Assembly (NCBI GenBank): GCA_034190085.1
Contig: JAXHTS010000030.1
Span: forward strand, 62,001-126,000
Source of the DNA: Spirochaetota bacterium
Lineage (GTDB): Bacteria; Spirochaetota; UBA4802; JAFGDQ01
Reading direction: 5' to 3'
Length of the DNA stretch: 64,000 bases
Shown here: positions 56,699-64,000 of the stretch, piece after piece
How positions within the stretch are numbered: position 1 is the first letter of the stretch
How the letters are laid out: each line of letters opens with the position of its first letter
The notes under the pieces: generated by a model
What the model was told of the DNA's origin: nothing
Database searches by the model: none
Seen by the model: the letters and a program-made list of their open reading frames with translations, nothing else
Translations under genes and position numbers: made by a program

Positions 56699-59188
56699 AT
56701 GGCTTTAAAACTGGATATACGATTAGGTAGGATTCTATTATTTATCATTCTTATATTGATAATCCTACTCGCCCTCTTTTATGTATGGTGGGCATACATA
56801 TTCTTTCCCAATGATTATGAACGTACGAGAGAGGAAGCCCTTCAACCTGGCCCGAAATCTGCTTCACAGGTGATTGACATTTCACTCATTGACAGAATTG
56901 ATGAGGCAAAAATGGAAGGAGATTTCTCTGAAAAGAGAATCAATAAGATAGTTACAGATCTGCATGAAAATAATTTTTTTCTAAAGGATGATCCATATAT
57001 TAATAAAAGAAGAAGAAAATATATCTTTCGATTTGGATCAGGTTTTCCTGGGATATGGATGGATGAGCGGTCATCCTTAATCATACCCAGTCATAGTAAA
57101 ATTTCTTTTCAAGCACAGATGAAGGATTCTCCACATCTGAATTTTTCAGCCCTATCCCCTCTTTCCAACGGCAAGCTTAGGGTTGAATTATTTTATGATA
57201 ATGGAGAATCAATTCGCCATGAGTTTGATATGGAAGTCTATGAGCAAAGGTACTCGATTAGGGATATTGGTATTAAATTCTGCAATAGAAAATTTGATAA
57301 TGCCACTAATGACGTGGGTTGGGTAGATCTTTCAATAAACCTTTCAAAAACAGCATATAAGAATGTAAATATCAGTTTTTCCTATCAATCAAAGGATAAG
57401 GATGGTGTTCTCTTTCTAGCAAATCCAAGGATATTTAGTCCTTCAGTGCACAGACGCTATAATGTGATATACCTCGTTTTTGATGGCGTATCTACCAGGC
57501 ACTGGAGCTTCTATAATAATAGATCAGACTTGACCCCCTTCATGAAAGAGGTGGCTGACAGAGAATTTATAGTATTTGATAACATGTTTGCATTAGGCAA
57601 CAAGACCAGAATATCAACATCAGGACTCTTTTGCTCGGTTTTGCCCTTTATTACAAGACATGGCATCAATAGAAATTTTATCCCTGAGAGGGAGAAGGAG
57701 AGCTTTTATAAGTTAGTCCGAAGGGGTAAACTTGCAACACTTCCTGACATCTACAGGCAAAGAGGATACATTACTCATCAGTATGGGAACAGTGGTTTTA
57801 CTGTTCACCTGATAACCACTGGAGTTGATTATGGGTTTGATCGATCCTATGAGTTTTCCTATAATCCATATGACTCATACGGGGTTTCACATGCCCTTTT
57901 CAAATTTTTAAGGGAAAATAGAGAAAAAGAATTTTTTCTCTACCTTCACTATAATTCACCGCATAAACCATTTTTTGCTCCGATAAAATACTATCTAAAA
58001 GGAATAGTAAATGCGCCTAAAGAGTGCCTTTGGAGGCCCCTTTTCATGGGCTGCATAAATTATACTGATGATGTCTTTAAAAATATTTACTCAGCGCTAA
58101 AATCCAATGACCTTCTGAACAATACAATATTAGTTGTTGCCACAGACCATGGAGCCGGATATGATGCTATAAAATATGACAAGGGTTTTCAATATAATGA
58201 CTATACTCGAATGAGTTTTATGATACGTCTACCTGATAACTTGAGAAAGAAACTTGGCATCACCAAGAGAAGAATAGATACTTTTTTATCAGCCATTAAT
58301 ACAGGGCCCACACTATTGGACCTATGTGGGATGGGAAAAGCATCCGCGTTTATGGGAAGAAGTTATTCAGAGCTTTTACATGGAGAATATAACAAAAGAT
58401 TTTTTGATAAAGAAATTTGGTGCTTTGGTAGAAAGACTGTCTCTTTGATTAGTGACAATATGTATAAATACATACTATCCGCTGCAGATGCAAAGAGGAA
58501 TATTGATTGGGAATATACCTTTTTCGGATATGGAAGGGAGATGCCTTTTGAAGAAATATACAATCTGAAATATGATCCCCTTGAAAGTCATAACCTTATT
58601 CATTCAGAAAGATCTATCTTAAGGGATTTTAGAAATAGATACGTAAAGAAAGATCTCCATCATCCTGAAAGAAGAGTGCTCACATTTATGCCATCTGATG
58701 AAAAGAGCAGATCTATTGAGGTAGTGATTAAGAGTCCTTCAAGAGTGGTAAAAGCAGGGTTATATTCGACCAACCTCAAAAAAGAGGACATCCCAAAAGA
58801 GATTTATGGGCGAAATAGTTACAGTTTTTATTTTGCTGTAAAAGGAAAACCAGTACATTTTATATTTGAAAATGAAGACGATAGATCACCCCTCTCAATA
58901 TTCATTAAAGCTAATGGTGAATATATCCAAGGGGATAGTATATTTGCTACATATTTGAATCTCAACATCTTTCAAAATCCGATTATTCTAAAGAAAAGCA
59001 CTGATTTTCTCATACTGAATGATACAAGGCTTCCTGGGGATAGTGTAATTGAGGATGAGAGTAGAGATCTAATGGTAAAGATATCCATAATTGACCTCCA
59101 TAGATGGATCGATATTGGAAGATATGAGAACTATGGGATATCTGCTGGAATGAAGGAAACACTTAGATCATGGGGATATATACAATAG
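56699..59188 (+). CDS. Second alkaline-phosphatase-superfamily enzyme, single-anchor
   Basis: 829 residues. One N-terminal membrane helix (10-33), an extra beta-rich N-terminal region to about 255, then the catalytic domain starting VIYLVFDGVSTRHW (metal Asp) with a Thr-containing signature KTRISTSGLFCSVLP in place of sulfatase C/S-x-P-x-R, and TDHGAGYD. Its C-terminal 180 residues are beta-rich and may bind carbohydrate. The two enzymes differ in topology: the first has five helices, this one a single anchor. Four bases separate its stop from mnmH. Confidence 0.8.
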   Translation: MALKLDIRLGRILLFIILILIILLALFYVWWAYIFFPNDYERTREEALQPGPKSASQVIDISLIDRIDEAKMEGDFSEKRINKIVTDLHENNFFLKDDPYINKRRRKYIFRFGSGFPGIWMDERSSLIIPSHSKISFQAQMKDSPHLNFSALSPLSNGKLRVELFYDNGESIRHEFDMEVYEQRYSIRDIGIKFCNRKFDNATNDVGWVDLSINLSKTAYKNVNISFSYQSKDKDGVLFLANPRIFSPSVHRRYNVIYLVFDGVSTRHWSFYNNRSDLTPFMKEVADREFIVFDNMFALGNKTRISTSGLFCSVLPFITRHGINRNFIPEREKESFYKLVRRGKLATLPDIYRQRGYITHQYGNSGFTVHLITTGVDYGFDRSYEFSYNPYDSYGVSHALFKFLRENREKEFFLYLHYNSPHKPFFAPIKYYLKGIVNAPKECLWRPLFMGCINYTDDVFKNIYSALKSNDLLNNTILVVATDHGAGYDAIKYDKGFQYNDYTRMSFMIRLPDNLRKKLGITKRRIDTFLSAINTGPTLLDLCGMGKASAFMGRSYSELLHGEYNKRFFDKEIWCFGRKTVSLISDNMYKYILSAADAKRNIDWEYTFFGYGREMPFEEIYNLKYDPLESHNLIHSERSILRDFRNRYVKKDLHHPERRVLTFMPSDEKSRSIEVVIKSPSRVVKAGLYSTNLKKEDIPKEIYGRNSYSFYFAVKGKPVHFIFENEDDRSPLSIFIKANGEYIQGDSIFATYLNLNIFQNPIILKKSTDFLILNDTRLPGDSVIEDESRDLMVKISIIDLHRWIDIGRYENYGISAGMKETLRSWGYIQ

Positions 59189-59192
59189 AAAG

Positions 59193-60212
59193 ATGAAGGA
59201 GATAACATACGAAGAAGCCTATACATTAAAAAAACCCTTCTTTATTGATGTTCGATCTCAATATGAATATTCTATTGATCATATACCTGGCGCTGTTAAT
59301 GTTCCTCTTTTTAATAATGAAGAGAGAAGGGAGATTGGACGGATATATCATCTCTTAGGAAAAGGTGATGCAATAATTAGAGGAAGTGAGATTGCTGGCA
59401 GTAAAATCGGAGATATTGTAGCAAATTTACATAAAGTTAGGGACAGCGATTTTGTAATATATTGTTTTCGTGGAGGTCTTAGATCAACATCCCTTGTTTC
59501 GCTTTTCACATCACTCGATTTCAATATATATAAGCTTAAGGATGGTTATAAGGGATATAGAAAATATGTTTTATTGAGGCTAAATTCATTAAGCATCAAA
59601 CCCAAAGTATTTGTAATTCAAGGACTAACAGGAACAGGAAAGACTGCTGTACTGAGGAGGTTGAAGAACTCAATCGATCTTGAGGGGATGGCAGGGCATA
59701 GAAGCTCTGTTTTTGGAGGGATTGGCCTACAGCAGAAGACACAGAAGATGTTTGAAAGTCTTCTGCTGAACAGAATAGATTCTCTTAATGAGGAAGAGTA
59801 TATTGTATTTGAGGGAGAATCAAGAAAGATAGGGAATTTGCACATTCCCTTGAAAATACTCAATCACTTATATAATTCTCCCACAATACTTTTGAAGGCT
59901 AGCATAGAAAGAAGGGTAGAGATTTTATTAAAGGAATATACAGTAAATTTGAATTCTGATGAGGTGGTCTCAATAGTTAAATCATTATCCAACCGCATAG
60001 GAGTTAAGAATGTCAACCTCTTGGTAGAGCTTTTTATGAATGGGAAGTTATTTGAGTTTACGAGATTGCTTCTTGATAAATACTACGATCCTCTATACAA
60101 GCATACCCTGAAAAAGATGGATTTTATTGCTGAAATTGTGAATATAAACTGTAACAAAACGACAACCGAGATTGAGAGGATTATTGAGGAGCATATCCAC
60201 AGTGCAGCGTAG
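59193..60212 (+). CDS. mnmH: tRNA 2-selenouridine synthase
   Basis: 339 residues: a rhodanese domain with the catalytic Cys91 in IYCFRGGLRS (canonical YCWRGG; here Trp to Phe) followed by a P-loop GLTGTGKT at 144-151, and LEGMAGHRSSVFGG. MnmH (SelU/YbbB) replaces sulfur by selenium in the wobble uridine of tRNAs for Lys, Glu and Gln, using selenophosphate. It proves a selenophosphate supply (SelD) must exist in this genome, although selD is not in the window. It is transcribed with the upstream enzyme gene, four bases away. Confidence 0.93.
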   Translation: MKEITYEEAYTLKKPFFIDVRSQYEYSIDHIPGAVNVPLFNNEERREIGRIYHLLGKGDAIIRGSEIAGSKIGDIVANLHKVRDSDFVIYCFRGGLRSTSLVSLFTSLDFNIYKLKDGYKGYRKYVLLRLNSLSIKPKVFVIQGLTGTGKTAVLRRLKNSIDLEGMAGHRSSVFGGIGLQQKTQKMFESLLLNRIDSLNEEEYIVFEGESRKIGNLHIPLKILNHLYNSPTILLKASIERRVEILLKEYTVNLNSDEVVSIVKSLSNRIGVKNVNLLVELFMNGKLFEFTRLLLDKYYDPLYKHTLKKMDFIAEIVNINCNKTTTEIERIIEEHIHSAA

Positions 60213-60277
60213 CACATATATCAGTTTGTTTTACATTACCTTAGAAAGGAGTATAATGATATACAATAAGCTATTTG

Positions 60278-61006
60278 TCAATCAACCCATAGAATTGAGC
60301 TGAAATCCTTTATTTTCTGTGATTTTATAATTTTTTTCCATTTCTTCCTAATCAGTGATCCACGAAGACTTGCACCTTTAAAATTTACTGAGCTGAGGTC
60401 CGAAAAAGTGAAATCCACTTGAATAAGCAATGAGCTGCCAAAGTTTGCCTCATTGAGTTGTGCCCTCCTGAGATCTGCTTTTGTAAGATTTGCGTTAAAC
60501 AAATTCGTTAATGTAAGGTCTGCATCCCTAAAATTTGCGCCCCTCAAATCAGCCCCTAGCATGTTTGCACCTGATAATTTTGCTTTATTGAGGTTAGCAT
60601 TTAATAATTTTATTCCACTTAGATCAGCATTACGCAGATTTGCTCCGGTAAGATTTGCTTCAGTCAGATTCGCATTAGAGAGATTTGCATTGGTGAGGTT
60701 GGCGTTACTGAGATTTGCGCCAAAGAGATTCGCATTTGAAAGATTAGCATCAGTAAGGTCTGCATTCCTGAGATCCGCATTGCTTAGATTTGCTCCACTT
60801 AAATTTGCTCGTCTAAGGTCCCTACCCTTAAAATCCGAATTGCTGAGATCTCTTTTGCTTAGATCAATCCCAATAAGATTCTGATCCTCTTGCTGGAGTT
60901 GGACATTATCAGCATCCTTTGACAATGAACTACAATTTACACTAAGTCCGATAAAGAGTATAAAGCATAGATCCATAATTTTGGAAATAAATTTTATTCT
61001 TGTCAT
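60278..61006 (-). CDS. Pentapeptide-repeat lipoprotein
   Basis: 242 residues from the ATG at 61006 (MTRIKFISKI); an upstream extension has no lipoprotein signal. The lipobox is LSVNC (Cys at residue 24), so it is lipid-anchored. About 34 tandem pentapeptides of the A(N/D)Lxx type follow, with a right-handed quadrilateral beta helix expected. Such proteins may mimic DNA or act as scaffolds; here a surface or periplasmic role is more likely. The ribosome site is poor. The antisense strand shows a long spurious ORF because of the repeats. Confidence 0.88.
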   Translation of the reverse strand: MTRIKFISKIMDLCFILFIGLSVNCSSLSKDADNVQLQQEDQNLIGIDLSKRDLSNSDFKGRDLRRANLSGANLSNADLRNADLTDANLSNANLFGANLSNANLTNANLSNANLTEANLTGANLRNADLSGIKLLNANLNKAKLSGANMLGADLRGANFRDADLTLTNLFNANLTKADLRRAQLNEANFGSSLLIQVDFTFSDLSSVNFKGASLRGSLIRKKWKKIIKSQKIKDFSSILWVD

Positions 61007-61198
61007 TTTATGCAAACCTGTTGAAATTAAAATATTGACTAATTCACTAATTGTCAAGATAAAATATAACCTCATTGACCTTTGGTTGATTATAAAGAAT
61101 AAACCTAATACTCCTAGAAACAAGTGATTTATTATTTAATAATAACATGTAAAACTATTTGAGATTAGTTTAATAGTATATATTAACGATAAGTTTAT

Positions 61199-62476
61199 AT
61201 GAAGGATAAGATAAAAGGAATTCTAATTGGGAATATTCTTGGCGATTCCCTCGGAACGTCATTAAATGGATTAAGCAGAGGACATATTAAATCTATATAT
61301 AAAGAAATCGTCGCATATCCGGATCCAATTCCCGCGTTAAAGGGTAAAATAAATAAATGGCGCAAACCAGGACTATACTCTTCTCTCACCCAGATGATGA
61401 TAATATTTTCATCTATATTAAATATCAGCCCTAAGAGGAAAATATCAATATTTCTGAAGTATATTAAGAATTGTCCACAAATTGGGGGATGCGAATATGG
61501 CATATTTCGGCATCCAGGACATATGGAACGTAACCTAATTAAAAGAATCTATTCTACGGATAAGCGCGAAGAAATATCTGAATTCACTTCTCCATGCGCA
61601 AGGCTTATTCCAGTAATTATACCAGGGCTTTTAGACAATTCAATCCCACAGATACAATTTATATCTAACATAATAACCTTCTCTCAGGTATTTAACCGAA
61701 ATATTGCAACAACTGCCGCCACTTTAGCCTTTGCAACAATCCTTAGGCGACTATTATATGATAAATATGTTTCCAAGCTGATTCCCATTGCGATAGAGGA
61801 AATCAATATCCTGCAAGGAGTAATAATGGACAATTCTCTCCTCATAGATGAACAAATAATTGATGTTCATTCCCTAAAAGACTCATTAGCTTCCTTTAAT
61901 AAAATATTTAATGAGATTGAAGCAATAGAAGTCAAGGAATGTGCTGAAGAGATCATCTGTAAGCATGTTAATAGATCACTGAAGACACCGATAAAAAGGG
62001 CAACAGTAAATAATCCCCTTAGTATTGTTCCATATGCTATCTATCTTGCTGGAATACAGCTAGAAGACCCATCTACCGCCCTTTTTTCATCTCTTCATGA
62101 AGGTGGATCTACCTCTGTTTTATGCTCTCTCACTGGAATAATAATGGGAACGATCTTGGGCACATCATGGCTTCCAAATAATTTAGTTCAGGGACTGGTA
62201 AATAGAAAGCAAATTCTTTATATTGTTGAATCCATTGCATCCAGAAATGTCACAGATTCAATGATCCTTGACTTTGTTCAATCTGAGGTTTCACTAACTA
62301 CAAAAGAGATTGAGGAATTGAATGCAAAAATGAAACATTGGAAACCAAATGTCAAAACTCATAAAACAAAAAAAGATCAGGAAAAAGAACTTACACAACA
62401 TGTTGTTGAGAGTTGGACAAAACTCGACAAATCGAAATGGAAAAGAGAAAAAAGAAGAAATATAAGTAAAACTTAA
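61199..62476 (+). CDS. ADP-ribosylglycohydrolase-like protein lacking metal-binding residues
   Basis: 425 residues. The start IKGILIGNILGDSLGTSL and the late GGSTSVLCSLTGIIMGTILG segment are typical of the DraG/ARH family. In active enzymes the first metal motif is T-D-D-T and the late one D-x-D-T; here they read S-S-L-T and S-T-S-V, so the magnesium-binding acidic residues are missing. The 60-residue lysine-rich tail is extra. It is probably a pseudoenzyme that may still bind ADP-ribose. It is monocistronic and divergent from the pentapeptide gene. Confidence 0.72.
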   Translation: MKDKIKGILIGNILGDSLGTSLNGLSRGHIKSIYKEIVAYPDPIPALKGKINKWRKPGLYSSLTQMMIIFSSILNISPKRKISIFLKYIKNCPQIGGCEYGIFRHPGHMERNLIKRIYSTDKREEISEFTSPCARLIPVIIPGLLDNSIPQIQFISNIITFSQVFNRNIATTAATLAFATILRRLLYDKYVSKLIPIAIEEINILQGVIMDNSLLIDEQIIDVHSLKDSLASFNKIFNEIEAIEVKECAEEIICKHVNRSLKTPIKRATVNNPLSIVPYAIYLAGIQLEDPSTALFSSLHEGGSTSVLCSLTGIIMGTILGTSWLPNNLVQGLVNRKQILYIVESIASRNVTDSMILDFVQSEVSLTTKEIEELNAKMKHWKPNVKTHKTKKDQEKELTQHVVESWTKLDKSKWKREKRRNISKT

Positions 62477-62853
62477 TATATCTCCTACATAGATGGAGTC
62501 ATACTCCTTCAATTATATTTTCACTAATACATTTAAAGTTTGCTTATATATATTTGGCAGCTTAAAATCTTCATTGTATGAAGGTTCGTGAATTTCAACC
62601 CTATTTGTTGAAGCACCTCCTTTACAACTTTCTAATCTCTAAAATATAATTAACTAATCTAAAAAATACTTGCATATTCCATTCTGATATTGTTTATTAT
62701 TAAGACATTCTGAGTAAATTAACATCAATGCAAATGTTGAAATATCAACACAATAAACGCACTATTTTATAGGAAAAATTAGACAATTTACAGTGGTTTT
62801 TTTAACTCGGGTTGTATTAAATAATTTATTTACGAGGATGTGTAAATTTAGTC
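62477..62853. other. Intergenic region, no gene seen
   Basis: 377 AT-rich bases before the DUF1573 selenoprotein gene, presumably holding its promoter. GAGG near 62835 is the likely ribosome-binding site, somewhat far from the ATG. Confidence 0.4.
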
Positions 62854-63297
62854 ATGAGTAAAAGATTTATTATATTTTCAGTTTATATTATTTTTAGCAT
62901 GTTAAACCTCTCATGTTTTGGAGAACCTAAAATTGAATTCTATGAGACACATCACGACTTTGGTGAAGCAGGACAGAATATGACCTTAAAGCATACCTTC
63001 TTCTTCAAAAATGCTGGAGGAGGGACATTATTGATAAAAAAGATAAAAGCAGGTTGAGGTTGTACCGGAGTTCTTCTCTCAAAGAAGGATATCCCCGCTG
63101 GATGCGAGGGAGAAATTGAGGTAATCCTAAAAACAGGCAAGAGAAAGGGCAAAATTAAAAAATCTATTTATGTACATTCAAATGATCCGAAATCGAAGAG
63201 AATGAAATTAACTATATCTGCAACCATTTCTGAAAAGATGACATTGTCTTTTGAACAGTTTAATAATCCATTTTTTCAACTTGATGATGACAAATAA
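62854..63297 (+). CDS. DUF1573 lipoprotein with selenocysteine (in-frame UGA at codon 68)
   Basis: 147 codons from ATG to TAA with one internal TGA at 63055-63057. The N-terminus is a lipoprotein signal with lipobox LNLSC. The fold matches DUF1573: HDFGEAGQNMTLKHTFFFKNAGGG, then IKKIKAG-U-GCTG, KDIPAGCEGEIEV and a KSIYVHSNDP strand. In ordinary members the motif is S/A-CGCT; here the first Cys is UGA, an exact Cys-to-Sec replacement. The protein downstream of the UGA is a complete family match to the natural stop. Role unknown; a thiol/selenol redox role in the periplasm is likely. Confidence 0.88.
63071..63089 (+). promoter_or_regulatory. Candidate SECIS hairpin for the DUF1573 selenoprotein
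   Basis: Bases 17-22 after the U of UGA (TTCTTC) pair with 30-35 (GAAGGA, with one G-T pair) around TCTCAAA. The position matches bacterial SECIS elements, but the stem is AU-rich and a GGAG/CTCT alternative is possible. Confidence 0.45.
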
Positions 63298-63445
63298 TAT
63301 CTTCTGGGAAGTGTTTTCTTACTTAATTGATAAAGGTGAGTTATACTAATCGTTGCGCTAATTAAAAGAGCTATTTATTCTTTCGACCTGTTTAGGTTAA
63401 TGAGTTTCTTAAGAGGTTTGCAAGTAGATTTAAAGTGAAATTATC

Positions 63446-63491
63446 GGGGCTGCCTGAAAAGAGCGCTTTTCCAAGACAGCCCCCTTTTTTT
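63446..63491 (+). terminator. Intrinsic terminator after the DUF1573 gene
   Basis: GGGGCTG at 63446-63452 pairs with CAGCCCC at 63477-63483, with an inner AAAAG/CTTTT pairing, and is followed by seven T residues from 63485. It lies about 150 bases after the stop codon and before the convergent barrel gene. Confidence 0.85.
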
Positions 63492-63516
63492 CTAACTTAT
63501 AATCTTATATTATTAA

Positions 63517-64000
63517 CTAAAAATTATAACACACCGAGCCATAGATTGTAAATGGCAGCCAATCTCCCAGACTGAGATCAATAACATCAATTCTTCCGCC
63601 AATGTCAATTAGAATATCACCCTCTAATGGTATTACATAACCACCCTTCACTACAAAAGTTGTGAAACTTTCATCAGCTGAATAAGACACACTATAAGGT
63701 ACGAAGGTATAGTCGTAATAAGGATATGTAGGAATAGTAGTCATAACAGGCATGTAAGATTCCATTTCCCAATCCCATTTCAATTTTGTTATTGCCAGAC
63801 CTGCTCCAATATATATTGCATCAAAAGCGCTACCCTCCTTAAAATCTTTTGACAACCAATAACGGGCGCCTACACCAATCTGATATACCTGGAAATTACT
63901 CCATAAATCCGTTGCCTCGGATATTAGTAGATCATAGTAAAAATCTCCCTCTATTGTTATTGCCGGATTTACTTCATACTGAAAAGAGAGTAACAATGGA
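63517..64000 (-). CDS. Outer-membrane beta-barrel protein, 5' end cut by window edge
   Basis: The last 161 codons of a protein that continues beyond the right edge. Alternating hydrophobic/aromatic strands (EGDFYYDLLI, YQIGVGARYWLSKDF, DAIYIGAGLAITKLKWDWE, TTFVVKGGYVIPLEGDILIDIGGRIDVI) end in FTIYGSVCYNF, the C-terminal aromatic signature of outer-membrane barrels (OmpW/OmpA-like fold). No start or signal peptide is visible, so the family cannot be fixed. Confidence 0.75.
   Translation of the reverse strand, partial: PLLLSFQYEVNPAITIEGDFYYDLLISEATDLWSNFQVYQIGVGARYWLSKDFKEGSAFDAIYIGAGLAITKLKWDWEMESYMPVMTTIPTYPYYDYTFVPYSVSYSADESFTTFVVKGGYVIPLEGDILIDIGGRIDVIDLSLGDWLPFTIYGSVCYNF

Noticed and set aside
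54387-59188. Two sulfatases
   Set aside because: The C/S-x-P-x-R nucleophile motif is replaced by Thr in both, so formylglycine-dependent sulfatase chemistry is unlikely.
60453-60884. Plus-strand ORF of 143 codons rich in Leu, Arg, Ser and Phe
   Set aside because: It is the antisense image of the pentapeptide repeats; periodic codons keep the complementary frame open.
62854-63057. A 67-residue protein ending at the UGA
   Set aside because: It would stop exactly at the conserved cysteine of DUF1573 and leave the family-matching C-terminal half untranslated.
1-64000. CRISPR array, prophage or integrated element
   Set aside because: No regularly spaced repeats, integrase, phage structural genes or attachment-site pairs were seen.

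Overview
This is an AT-rich bacterial chromosome segment, probably from an anaerobic member of the Spirochaetota. The main reason is the block at 44.8-52.0 kb: a membrane vWA/FHA protein, a cytoplasmic-filament-like protein (CfpA type), a protein of unknown function and a pyruvate phosphate dikinase homologue. From memory this mirrors a Treponema block (vWA protein, CfpA, PpdK). No 16S rRNA or other decisive marker is present, so the assignment is an inference. There are no phage genes, CRISPR arrays or intact transposases. The only mobile-type sequence is a 130 bp element with perfect terminal inverted repeats at 41.0 kb and a diverged relative of its core at 5.7 kb.

Layout. 0-6.2 kb, minus strand: a truncated NarI-like/Fe-S/haem electron-transfer protein, a MetF-type reductase, a three-PAS histidine kinase, MobA and a NifX/NifB-C-like cofactor protein. 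7-12 kb: a radical SAM protein, then a minus-strand ribose-phosphate operon (prs-mtnA-rpiB-tal) with a SAM hydroxide adenosyltransferase upstream. 12.3-16.6 kb: a zinc alcohol dehydrogenase, a MaoC hydratase, two small proteins and an acetyl-CoA hydrolase/CoA-transferase homologue. 16.8-18.7 kb: a MoxR/NirQ-type ATPase preceded by two tandem paralogous genes, each needing an in-frame UGA read as selenocysteine. 19.2-24.2 kb: a minus-strand redox cluster (DUF6599-like, DUF362, NapH/ferredoxin-like, Tat-exported aldo/keto reductase). 24.4-33 kb: carA, maf, a spermidine-synthase-like membrane protein and two class III CoA-transferases. 33.2-41 kb: tRNA-Thr and tRNA-Tyr, a ThiF/MoeB protein, a PfkB kinase, a LysM transglycosylase and an SbcCD/YhaNO-like pair. 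41-52 kb: TPR and FN3 proteins, then the CfpA block. 52-60 kb: an MFS transporter, a Nudix-like protein, two alkaline-phosphatase-superfamily membrane enzymes and tRNA 2-selenouridine synthase. 60-64 kb: a pentapeptide lipoprotein, an ADP-ribosylglycohydrolase-like pseudoenzyme, a DUF1573 lipoprotein with selenocysteine in place of a conserved cysteine, and a partial outer-membrane barrel.

The most interesting theme is selenium. Three genes have in-frame UGA codons, each followed at the right distance by a hairpin that could act as a bacterial SECIS element, and the window also encodes the selenophosphate-using tRNA enzyme MnmH. The two zinc-ribbon selenoproteins beside the MoxR ATPase are the best candidate for an undescribed system. 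The machinery for selenocysteine (SelA, SelB, tRNA-Sec, SelD) is not in the window, so decoding is inferred from conservation, reading frame and hairpins.
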